Assembly: GCF_004138205.1 (NCBI RefSeq)
Contig: NZ_RXNQ01000032.1
Coordinates: 186,001 to 250,000 of the forward strand
Source of the DNA: Pedobacter sp. SYP-B3415
Lineage (GTDB): Bacteria; Bacteroidota; Bacteroidia; Sphingobacteriales; Sphingobacteriaceae
Length of the DNA: 64,000 nucleotides
Direction of reading: 5' to 3'
The first letter of the stretch is position 1. Each line of letters begins with the position of its first letter. Made by a program: the position numbers and the translations under genes. This document shows, piece by piece, positions 1 to 6,989 of this stretch. Under the pieces are notes generated by a model. It saw nothing but the letters and a program-made list of their open reading frames with translations. It ran no database searches and was not told the DNA's origin.

Positions 1-397
1 GGCGTGCCGCATGCTCAAAATTGGTTTCAGCTTCACGTGGTACATACAAATTCAGCAGCATATTACGGTAAGCATCTGTTGCCGAATCAGGTACGCCGCG
101 TTCCTGGTTCATACGCGAAAACACGTTATTGATGCGCTCTTCGGTATAATTATCCCATGCAGCGAAGATCAGCACATGCGAGGCATCGGTGATCTGGCTT
201 TGGTTGTTCGCAACCGCTTTGATCTTCTCCTGAAGTTCCGGATTGCTCACAACGATTAACTTATATGGCTGCAGGCCTGACGATGAAGGGGCAAGGAGAG
301 CCGCCTCGACAATTTTATCAACTTTTTCTTGCGCAACGGCCTGACCGTTCATTTTTTTGGTGGCATACCGCCACTGAAGTGCTTGTTTTAAGCTCAT
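1..397 (-). CDS. Nitroreductase family protein (3' part lies outside the window)
   Basis: Only the N-terminal ~132 codons are inside the window. Translation from 397 on the minus strand begins MSLKQALQWRYATKKMNG and continues with an LLAPSSSGLQPYKLIVV segment. Together these are the FMN-binding start of NfsB/NADPH-dependent nitroreductases, where the RYATKK Arg/Lys and the PSSSGLQP loop contact FMN. The family reduces nitroaromatics or quinones with NAD(P)H in the cytoplasm. The gene starts 23 bp after the TetR-type regulator on the same strand, so the two are probably co-transcribed and the regulator probably controls this enzyme. No hydrophobic leader is present. The true substrate cannot be told from the sequence. 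Confidence 0.9.
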   Translation of the reverse strand, partial: MSLKQALQWRYATKKMNGQAVAQEKVDKIVEAALLAPSSSGLQPYKLIVVSNPELQEKIKAVANNQSQITDASHVLIFAAWDNYTEERINNVFSRMNQERGVPDSATDAYRNMLLNLYVPREAETNFEHAAR

Positions 398-420
398 CGG
401 TTTATGAATTATGTAAATTA

Positions 421-1020
421 TTATGCATTAATGTGATGAATAAAGCCCTGAACAGCATCATCAAACACCGGATCTTTGAGTTCTCCGGGCGTTTCAGTCA
501 GTTTGAGCAGATTGATAGCGATGAGGCCATGAAGGATAGACCAGAAAGTGTGATATTTCAACCAGATCTTTTCTTCGGCAGCAGCTGGCCCCATGGCTGA
601 ACCGATTGCCCGGCGTATGAGTGCCCCGAATCTGTGAATTTCATCATACATGGAAGCTGCTTCGCATCCCGGAATACCAAAATCAAACATGATCCGGTAA
701 TAACTGCTTTGTGTGATGGCAAAATGCCGGTACGCATCGGCAACGTCACGAAGTTTTTCTTCAGGGGTGCCTGGTTGTGCTAAAACCTGCTCAACTGCAT
801 TCCCGAGCAAGGTAAAACCATCGCGGATAAAGATTTCGCGAATAGCATCTTTGTTCTCGAAATGGGAATAGATGACCGGCGCGCTGTATTCAATGGCATC
901 GGCAATCTTTCTGATACTGAGTGCCTGCCAGCCTTCGGTAGCAACAATTTCCTGCGCAGCAGCAAGAATAGAGTCTTTCATTGCTACGCGCTGCCTGATC
1001 TTTCTTTCGCTAATACCCAT
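421..1020 (-). CDS. TetR/AcrR family transcriptional regulator
   Basis: This 199-residue protein has an N-terminal helix-turn-helix (about residues 15-60) with the TetR signature LSIRKIADAIEYSAPVIYSHF. Its C-terminal ligand domain is mostly helical and resembles the TetR_C_33/WHG type. I start it at the ATG at 1020 (MGISERKIRQ). An upstream in-frame ATG at 1077 would add a 19-residue hydrophobic stretch and would bury the palindrome at 1028-1042 inside the gene. That palindrome sits 7 bp upstream of the chosen start, as expected for autorepression. The nitroreductase gene follows after 23 bp. The effector is unknown. Confidence 0.9.
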   Translation of the reverse strand: MGISERKIRQRVAMKDSILAAAQEIVATEGWQALSIRKIADAIEYSAPVIYSHFENKDAIREIFIRDGFTLLGNAVEQVLAQPGTPEEKLRDVADAYRHFAITQSSYYRIMFDFGIPGCEAASMYDEIHRFGALIRRAIGSAMGPAAAEEKIWLKYHTFWSILHGLIAINLLKLTETPGELKDPVFDDAVQGFIHHINA

Positions 1021-1027
1021 TATAAAA

Positions 1028-1042
1028 GTTAACAGTGTTAGC
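1028..1042. promoter_or_regulatory. Probable TetR-type operator palindrome
   Basis: The plus strand reads GTTAACAGTGTTAGC. Its core TAACA-C-TGTTA is a perfect inverted repeat, and the outer bases extend it with one mismatch. Operators of this size and symmetry are typical of TetR repressors. It lies 7 bp upstream of the tetR start codon, in the gap shared with the divergent fadL-like gene at 1208. Autoregulation is inferred. Confidence 0.6.
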
Positions 1043-1207
1043 AAAACTAATGATGATCTTAATATCTCCAAAAACAATTATGCTGTATTTACCTTTTTAT
1101 GATAATTCAGGATCATTTGAAAAATGTTTACTATGCTTGCATAAGACTTAAAAAATTCTAGATTTGTCCAACGCCCTCCAGTTCTAACATCCAAATATTT
1201 ACATGTA

Positions 1208-2422
1208 ATGAGAAAGATTCTACTCAGTATGCTCGTGGCCGCGCCTGTACTCGGATTTGCGCAATCCTTTCAGGTGAACCTGCAAGGCCAGAAACAGATC
1301 GGTATGGCCGGAGCCGGGACCGGGCTCGCGCTCGATGAAGCCTCGGTTTTTTTTAACCCCGGCGCAGTATCGTTCCTTAAAAAAAACGGTGTGCAGGCAG
1401 GCATTAGTCCGCTGTTTCTTAAAACCGCCTTTCGCGCCGCCGGATCAGATGTGACCGAATACAATAAAAGTAAGCTGGCTACACCCCTCGAAGCTTATGC
1501 TACATTTGGCTCGCCTGAAGGTAAGCTTCGGTTTGGTATCGGTATTTATACGCCATTTGGCGGGGCAATGCACTGGGATGAAAACTGGACGGGCAAGTTT
1601 ACGGTTACTTCGCTTGATCTGCAGGCGATCTTTGTACAGCCCACGGTAAGTTACAAGTTAACAGACTGGCTAGGCATTGGTGCCGGTTTCGTCTATGCGA
1701 ACGGCAAGGTAGATCTGCGCCGCGCGCTTCCGATTACCCGGGCAGATGGCAGCAGCGCGACCGCCCAGCTTGAAGGCCATTCGCATAATTTCGGCTGGAA
1801 CGCCGGAATCTTTGCCGATGCAGGATCGGGATTGACATTCGGCATTACCCACCGGTCTAAAGTTGATGCTACCGTAAAAGATGGCGATGCACGATTTGAA
1901 GTGCCGGATGCTTTGCGGTCAACATTTCCCACCACGTTTAATGCAACGCTGAATCTGCCGGCCACGACCAGCCTGGGAATCGGATATAAAGTTTCTGAGC
2001 AGACAACGCTGGCCCTCGATGTAAACTGGGTACAATGGCACCGCTACAAAACGCTGGCTTTTGATTATGACAACAATGCGCGTATACCTGATACGGAGTC
2101 GCCCCGTAACTACAAGGATGCAGGAGCGCTCCGCCTGGGCGGACAACATGAGATCGACAATAAGTTTGTTGTGCGGGCAGGAGTTGGTTATGCCATTACG
2201 CCGGTTAGAGAAGGGTATGTTACACCCGAAGTGCCGGATGCAGACCGCTGGCTGCTGAGTGCAGGACTCGGCTACAAACCTGATGAACGTTTTCAGATCG
2301 ACCTTTCTTTCCTCTATGAAAACGTGAAGTCGCGTACAGAAACAAATCTTGAAACCAACCTGAGCGGCACGTTTAAAACGGCAGCTTATATCCCCGGAAT
2401 CTCTCTGTCATATAAATGGTAG
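1208..2422 (+). CDS. OmpP1/FadL family outer-membrane transporter
   Basis: This 404-residue protein has a signal peptide (residues 1-18, cut before QSFQVN). The conserved FadL N-terminus follows: NLQGQKQIGMAGAGTGLALDEASVFFNPG, with the plug-domain glycines and the NPA/NPG motif. The rest alternates amphipathic strands typical of a 14-strand barrel and ends in SYKW, a terminal aromatic as in BAM substrates. FadL proteins let hydrophobic compounds such as long-chain fatty acids cross the outer membrane. The SGNH lipoprotein gene begins 17 bp downstream. This pairing recurs in Bacteroidota and suggests joint uptake and hydrolysis of lipid esters. The actual ligand is not determinable here. Confidence 0.92.
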   Translation: MRKILLSMLVAAPVLGFAQSFQVNLQGQKQIGMAGAGTGLALDEASVFFNPGAVSFLKKNGVQAGISPLFLKTAFRAAGSDVTEYNKSKLATPLEAYATFGSPEGKLRFGIGIYTPFGGAMHWDENWTGKFTVTSLDLQAIFVQPTVSYKLTDWLGIGAGFVYANGKVDLRRALPITRADGSSATAQLEGHSHNFGWNAGIFADAGSGLTFGITHRSKVDATVKDGDARFEVPDALRSTFPTTFNATLNLPATTSLGIGYKVSEQTTLALDVNWVQWHRYKTLAFDYDNNARIPDTESPRNYKDAGALRLGGQHEIDNKFVVRAGVGYAITPVREGYVTPEVPDADRWLLSAGLGYKPDERFQIDLSFLYENVKSRTETNLETNLSGTFKTAAYIPGISLSYKW

Positions 2423-2439
2423 ACAAAATCAGAAGCATC

Positions 2440-3744
2440 ATGAAATTCAGATATATATCAAAAAGCCTCCTTGCGCTGGCCGTTCTGGCAGCTGCATCGT
2501 GTAAGCCCGAGCTTTCAAGCGTCAATCCTGAAAAGGGCAATGCCGACTTCAGCCGGTATATCGCAGTGGGGAACTCCCTTACGGCAGGATTTGCCGACGC
2601 TGGCCTTTATTTAGACGGACAGAAAAATTCCTATCCGGAAATGATTGCTGCACAGTTAAAAACTGTGGGCGGTGGTGATTTTTATACGCCATTCTTCAAT
2701 GCCAATCAGGCCAATGGTTCGGGATACAAAAAATTGCAGGGCTTTGCGCCAAACGGTAATCCGGTTATTGGCGATGTTGCTCCGGGTGCAGAAACAGGAT
2801 CTGTTACCATACCTGGTATAGGTACGGTAAAACGACTGGCCAAATATACCGGTGAGATCAATAACTTCGGTGTTCCCGGTATTAAACTGATCCATGCAGG
2901 GGTGGCCGCCTATGGCAACGCGAATCCATACTTTGAACGGATGCTTCCCGGAAGTATCGGTACGCACAACACCGCATACCTTGACTTTGCAACAGCCAAG
3001 CCATACACCTTTTTTAGCTGCTGGCTTGGGAATAATGATGTACTTGGTTATGCAAGCGGGGGCGGTGTTGGTGACACGCCTACAGATAAAAACACGTTCG
3101 CGGCGGCATACACCGCAGCAATTGCCAGGTTAACGGCCAACGGAGCAAAAGGAGTGGTCGCAACAATTCCGGATGTCTCGACCACACCGTATTTTCGTAC
3201 GGTAACCTATGCCCTTCTGCTGGCCACCGTGAAAGCCAGTGCACCACAGGTAACTGCCCTGGTCATTCAGACGAAATCGGGCCCCCGCGCAGCTACCGAT
3301 CAGGATCTTTTCATCCTTCCTTTCGGTACGCTGGCACCAACGCTGCTTGGCAAGCCTAACGTTGGCGGATTGCCGTATGGCCTTCATCCGGGAAACCCGA
3401 TAGAAGATCAGTATGTGCTCGACAAGGACGAAGTTGCATTAGTGAAGGATTTCACCAACTCATACAATCAGAGTATTAAAAGTGTCGCAGCTTCGAAAAA
3501 TCTTGCTGTAATGGATGCCAATGCTTTGCTTACGCAATATGCGACTAAACAGACGGTAAATGGTATCGAATTGAGTTCGGCCTTTGTGACCGGGAATTTG
3601 TTTTCGCTGGATGGGATTCACCTTACACCAATGGGCTACGCGCTGACGGCAAGTGAGTTTATAAAAGCGATTAATAAACAATACGGTTCAACGATCCCCA
3701 CGCCAGATATTACGAGGTTCAGGGGCGTGGTATTTCCTCAATAG
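2440..3744 (+). CDS. SGNH/GDSL-type lipoprotein hydrolase
   Basis: This 434-residue lipoprotein has a leader and lipobox LAAASC with Cys21 as the lipidated residue. The SGNH blocks are visible: GNSLTAG (Ser46 as nucleophile), the LGNNDVLG asparagine block, and a C-terminal SLDGIHLTPMGYAL carrying the Asp-His pair. These enzymes are esterases or lipases. The start at 2440 (MKFRYISK) gives a proper lipoprotein signal. An in-frame ATG at 2416, overlapping the previous stop, would add eight residues before it. It follows the FadL-type porin by 17 bp and ends at a strong hairpin, so the two form a bicistronic unit. Periplasmic-facing location and ester substrate are inferred. Confidence 0.88.
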   Translation: MKFRYISKSLLALAVLAAASCKPELSSVNPEKGNADFSRYIAVGNSLTAGFADAGLYLDGQKNSYPEMIAAQLKTVGGGDFYTPFFNANQANGSGYKKLQGFAPNGNPVIGDVAPGAETGSVTIPGIGTVKRLAKYTGEINNFGVPGIKLIHAGVAAYGNANPYFERMLPGSIGTHNTAYLDFATAKPYTFFSCWLGNNDVLGYASGGGVGDTPTDKNTFAAAYTAAIARLTANGAKGVVATIPDVSTTPYFRTVTYALLLATVKASAPQVTALVIQTKSGPRAATDQDLFILPFGTLAPTLLGKPNVGGLPYGLHPGNPIEDQYVLDKDEVALVKDFTNSYNQSIKSVAASKNLAVMDANALLTQYATKQTVNGIELSSAFVTGNLFSLDGIHLTPMGYALTASEFIKAINKQYGSTIPTPDITRFRGVVFPQ

Positions 3745-3754
3745 CTAAAATGTA

Positions 3755-3784
3755 AGAGGGCGGTGCTGATCAGCACCGCCCTCT
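3755..3784. terminator. Bidirectional terminator hairpin between convergent genes
   Basis: A perfect 30-bp inverted repeat (15-bp arms centred between 3769 and 3770, GC-rich arms containing GGGCGGTGCTG). It lies between the stop codons of the SGNH hydrolase and msrA and can stop transcription from both sides. Confidence 0.85.
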
Positions 3785-3798
3785 CTCTGTTATAAGCT

Positions 3799-4398
3799 TT
3801 ACTTCTTCAGCTTGGCTTTGAACACCTTTTCCAGTTTCTCAAGCTTAGGCAAAATGACTGCTCTGCAGTAGGGCTTCTGAGCGTTCAGGTTATAATAATT
3901 CTGATGATAATCTTCCGCAACATAAAATGGCTTTGCTGCGGTTATTTCTGTTACAACCTTTTTACCGTAGGCATTCGTTTTGATCAGCTCGGCCTTATAC
4001 TTTTCTGCAGTTGCCTTTTGAGCCGCATTGTGATAAAAGATCACAGAACGGTACTGCGTGCCCACGTCTGCACCCTGACGGTTCAGCGTTGTCGGATCAT
4101 GACTTTTCCAGAATACCTCCAGCAATTCGTCGTAAGAAATTTTTGCCGGATTATAGGTGATTTCGGTTACCTCCGCATGGCCGGTTGTGCCCGTACAAAC
4201 TTCGTCATAGGTCGGGTTGGCAACAGAGCCACCTTCATATCCTGAACGTACCGTGCTGACGCCATCCAAACGTTGAAACAAGGCTTCTGTGCACCAAAAA
4301 CAACCCATCCCGAATGTTGCCTTTTCCAGTTTTACTTTCTGCGCCTGCACCGTGATTGCCATAAACAGCATAAATGCAGCTAACAATGTTTTTCTCAT
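3799..4398 (-). CDS. msrA: Exported peptide-methionine (S)-S-oxide reductase MsrA
   Basis: This 199-residue protein has a clear signal peptide (residues 1-19, TVQAQ cleavage region), so the enzyme works outside the cytoplasm. The catalytic motif GCFWC (Cys33) follows directly, with the conserved YEGGSVANPTYDEVCTGTTGHAEV block and HDPTTLNRQGADVGTQYRS. MsrA reduces the S epimer of methionine sulfoxide in proteins. Secreted MsrA proteins of this type repair oxidised envelope proteins in Bacteroidota. An MsrB partner is not present nearby. The gene is monocistronic, with the shared hairpin at 3755-3784 behind it. Confidence 0.95.
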   Translation of the reverse strand: MRKTLLAAFMLFMAITVQAQKVKLEKATFGMGCFWCTEALFQRLDGVSTVRSGYEGGSVANPTYDEVCTGTTGHAEVTEITYNPAKISYDELLEVFWKSHDPTTLNRQGADVGTQYRSVIFYHNAAQKATAEKYKAELIKTNAYGKKVVTEITAAKPFYVAEDYHQNYYNLNAQKPYCRAVILPKLEKLEKVFKAKLKK

Positions 4399-4605
4399 TA
4401 ATTCCCCTTTTTATTTCATTTACGACAAAGAAAAAGAGATAGATCGCACAATCGATGATTAGTACAGGTTTTTGACACTTGTATGTGAAAGCGCCGAATT
4501 GTGGAAAACATAAGGGATTGTTTATCAGTTTTATGTTTTGTAATTTGTGAAGTGTTTCAGGGTTGTTAACATTCCTTATTACCTTCGTTTATAAATATAA
4601 ATCGT

Positions 4606-5568
4606 ATGTCTGTACCATATATTCCTTGCCTTGACCTTGGCTCTTATGTAAACGGTTCTGAAGCAGAACGGAAAAAATTTTCTGACGAACTTGGCCGCGC
4701 TTTTAATGATTCGGGTTTTGTAACCATTACCAACCACGGTCTGAGCCAGGAGCTCATTGATAAGTTGTATGAAAACATTCGCGCTGCATTTGCCTTGCCA
4801 ATGGAGGTCAAACAGAAGTATGAAAAGCCCGAGTTGGCAGGACAGCGGGGTTATACGAGTCCGGGGAAGGAGACCGCAAAAGGCGCACAGACGCCAGATC
4901 TGAAAGAATTCTGGCAGATCGGGCAGGAAGTTGAAGACGGCGATCCGGTAAAGGCGCAATATCCGGATAACGAGGTACTGGAAGAATTGCCGGAATTTAA
5001 TGCAGTAACCCGCGAGGTGTATCGCAAACTGGAAGAAAACGGCATACAATTGCTTCGTGCCATTGCTACATACCTTAACCTGCCCATTGATTATTTTGAT
5101 CCGCATGTGCACAACGGAAATTCGATTTTACGCGGAATCCACTATTTTCCTATTGAAAATCCGGACAGTCTGCCGGCTGATGCAGTACGGGCGGGTGCGC
5201 ATGAAGACATTAACCTCATCACCCTGCTGATCGGCGCCAGTGCCGACGGACTTGAAGTGCTGACGATGAGTAACGAATGGTTGCCGATCAAAGCACACCA
5301 TACCGATATCGTGGTTAATGTGGGCGACATGTTGCAGCGCCTTACCAATAATAAGCTGAAATCGACAACGCACCGTGTTGTGAACCCTCCCCGCGATCTG
5401 ATGAAAACGTCACGTTTTTCCGTGCCCTTCTTCCTGCATCCGAAAAGTGATATGGACCTCGCCAGCCTTGAAAGCTGTATAGATAGCCTGCACCCGAAGA
5501 TCTATGAAGATATGACAGCAGGGGAGTATCTTGATGAGCGGCTTCGGGAGATTGGATTGAAAAAATAA
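4606..5568 (+). CDS. 2-oxoglutarate/Fe(II)-type oxygenase (isopenicillin N synthase family)
   Basis: This 320-residue cytoplasmic protein has the two-domain layout of the IPNS/DIOX family: a DIOX_N region (IPCLDLGSY, FGF-like DSGFVTITNHG) and the 2OG-FeII core. Fe ligands are visible as H199 and D201 (AHEDINLITLLIGA) and H256 (STTHRVVNPP). The RxS motif that binds 2-oxoglutarate carboxylate is R270-F-S272. The GQRGYTSPGKE and EFWQIGQE segments match bacterial members often annotated as flavonol-synthase- or IPNS-like. The substrate is unknown. The stop codon lies inside the first copy of the 73-bp repeat described below. Confidence 0.85.
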   Translation: MSVPYIPCLDLGSYVNGSEAERKKFSDELGRAFNDSGFVTITNHGLSQELIDKLYENIRAAFALPMEVKQKYEKPELAGQRGYTSPGKETAKGAQTPDLKEFWQIGQEVEDGDPVKAQYPDNEVLEELPEFNAVTREVYRKLEENGIQLLRAIATYLNLPIDYFDPHVHNGNSILRGIHYFPIENPDSLPADAVRAGAHEDINLITLLIGASADGLEVLTMSNEWLPIKAHHTDIVVNVGDMLQRLTNNKLKSTTHRVVNPPRDLMKTSRFSVPFFLHPKSDMDLASLESCIDSLHPKIYEDMTAGEYLDERLREIGLKK

Positions 5569-5639
5569 ATTATTTTTTAGTTTATTTTTTAACTTAAAGT
5601 TGGTAACTTTATAAAAGTTACCAACTTTGCAGTAGTCGA
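5567..5639 (+). repeat. 73-bp direct repeat, copy A, with perfect palindrome
   Basis: Copy A is 70/73 identical to copy B at 6073-6145 in the same orientation. Inside it, AAAGTTGGTAACTTT (5596-5610) and its exact reverse complement AAAGTTACCAACTTT (5614-5628) face each other across 3 nt. Each arm is itself a near-palindrome (AAAGTT-GGT-AACTTT). The right arm runs into CAACTTTG, one mismatch from the TAnnTTTG promoter box, with a TTG 19 nt before it. Copy A starts at the stop codon of the oxygenase gene. It looks like a promoter-operator cassette. Confidence 0.85.
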
Positions 5640-6072
5640 GGTCTTTTTTCTCATAATTCAATAGTTTCAAAGGACCTCATGGTGGCGCACTGGCCGACGC
5701 ACCAGTTTCTGTTCAGCCGCTCAATCACGGTCTGTGGATATCCCGTTTGAAGCAGTACTTGCAAGCAGCCTCTTCATATAATCAATAAGTACACTCCTTA
5801 TTAGAACAATCATGCAAATCGGGCAAATAACCAAGTTACAGGGCCTGGACGAGGCGCTCGCCTCTTTTCAGGTTTCAATAGCACAGCCCTCCAATAAACT
5901 TGAGTAGATACATGACCGTCTTATCTGGTTATGCGGCCTCTTCCCCGATTGGTTCTGTTCTTAATAAGCGATTGCCGGCTGAAAACTATGTTTAATATAC
6001 GTGGAAATAAAGATTGACCTGATCGTTAGAAAGCAGTGTTTGGAAACCAGCTTAACTGCGTTACAAGGCTGA
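5640..6072. other. Non-coding spacer between the two 73-bp repeats
   Basis: About 430 bp with no convincing gene. The longest ATG-started frame is a 31-codon ORF at 5814. Both strands show short protein-like stretches broken by stops, which is compatible with decayed coding sequence. I could not assign them to a family. Confidence 0.5.
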
Positions 6073-6145
6073 AAATTATTTTTTAGTTTATTTTTTAACT
6101 TAAAGTTGGTAACTTTACGAAAGTTACCAACTTTGCAGGAGTCGA
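6073..6145 (+). repeat. 73-bp direct repeat, copy B, with perfect palindrome
   Basis: Second copy of the element at 5567-5639. The palindrome arms are 6102-6116 and 6120-6134. The three differences from copy A are two compensatory-looking changes in the loop (ATA to ACG) and one base at 6139. It lies 72 bp from the stop codon of the convergent amidase gene. Confidence 0.85.
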
Positions 6146-6217
6146 ACTCTGCTTCTTCAGGTCAAAAAGTGTAAATGAGCAATTCCTTGCCTGATGCTTG
6201 GGTTATAACAATGAGCA

Positions 6218-6817
6218 TTACTGTTGTAATTCCTTAACCCGCTTCCCGACAGACCCGTCTGCGAAGTAGCGATATAAATTTTTTCCGGGGCAATCGGTCT
6301 TGCCTGAATGATCCCGGTGTGTTCCCAAACTATCGGTGGCAATGTCATATTTTCTGCTGCAATAAGCAATCAATGCGACCAGTGCATCCAGCTGTTTTTT
6401 CGGTATCTCCTGTTTTTCAAAGTTCCCCAGGCAGCTGATCAGCAAATGCCCGCTGGGATCATATTCGGTGGCGGTTTCGCCTGCAGTAAAGACGTTCCGG
6501 CCTTCATACACCCGGCCATCGGGGGCAACGAAGAAATGATAAGGGACATCAGCCCATTTGCGGTCGTTGCCCATGCCCCAGCGTTGGATATTCTTAATAA
6601 AAACAGCTACGTTTTTAGTGCTGTCTATCAGTGTTCCCTCATGATGCACAGTAATCCTTACCGGTTTGTGGCTTTTGTAAGGGCGCGCCGTCGCCGCCTG
6701 CCATTCGCCCCTTGTAACAATTACCGGGCGGGCCGCAATATGCCGATCATTCCTTAACCCGCAGGAATGCATGATCAGGCTGAATATAACGGATGTCAAG
6801 ACAACACATTTCTTCAT
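6218..6817 (-). CDS. PGRP-type N-acetylmuramoyl-L-alanine amidase lipoprotein
   Basis: This 199-residue protein has a lipoprotein signal ending SLIMHSC (Cys19). The amidase_2/PGRP fold follows: ITVHHEG (zinc ligand His58 or 59), GRVYEGRNVFTAGETA, LLISCLGNFE, GTHRDHSGKTDCPGK (second His and the Cys/Asp zinc ligand). These enzymes cut the lactyl-amide bond between MurNAc and the stem peptide. I start at the ATG at 6817; an upstream in-frame ATG at 6862 would place 15 extra residues before the lipoprotein signal. It faces the oxygenase gene across the repeat region. The role is probably cell-wall turnover. Confidence 0.88.
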   Translation of the reverse strand: MKKCVVLTSVIFSLIMHSCGLRNDRHIAARPVIVTRGEWQAATARPYKSHKPVRITVHHEGTLIDSTKNVAVFIKNIQRWGMGNDRKWADVPYHFFVAPDGRVYEGRNVFTAGETATEYDPSGHLLISCLGNFEKQEIPKKQLDALVALIAYCSRKYDIATDSLGTHRDHSGKTDCPGKNLYRYFADGSVGKRVKELQQ

Positions 6818-6883
6818 AGTCGTACACTTATTTGAGTTTCTCTGATAGAAAAGCCCGGACACTTCCCTCTATTCACTGAAAGT

Positions 6884-6982
6884 CCTGCTCTTCGCTGTAG
6901 CCCTCCTTCGTCGGGGCTGCCGCTTCGATCAGGTTTACCAGGCGAAGGCAGTGCTGCTAGCTAACACCCTGCCACCGCCAGG
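6884..6982. ncRNA. Candidate structured RNA of about 99 nt, unassigned
   Basis: This GC-rich segment between two same-strand genes folds into one unbranched hairpin on paper. The ends pair (CCTG with CAGG), a middle stem pairs AGCCCT-side with TAGCT-side bases, and the tip stem pairs CTGCCTTCG with CGAA-GC-GGCAG on the minus strand. Size and shape recall a small SRP RNA. However, I do not find the SRP tip motif (GGAA loop with AGCAGC), so I leave family and strand open. It could also be a leader for the amidase or a degenerate repeat. Confidence 0.35.
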
Positions 6983-6989
6983 TTTTGTG

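Noticed and set aside
5410..5670. Minus-strand 86-codon frame across the oxygenase end and copy A
   Set aside because: AT-rich Lys/Asn composition from the repeat; overlaps a real gene on the other strand.
6884..6982. Annotation as SRP RNA or a TPP riboswitch
   Set aside because: The SRP GGAA/AGCAGC tip is missing. For TPP, AACCTGATC is present on the minus strand, but CTGAGA and the second conserved half are not, and no thiamine gene is near.
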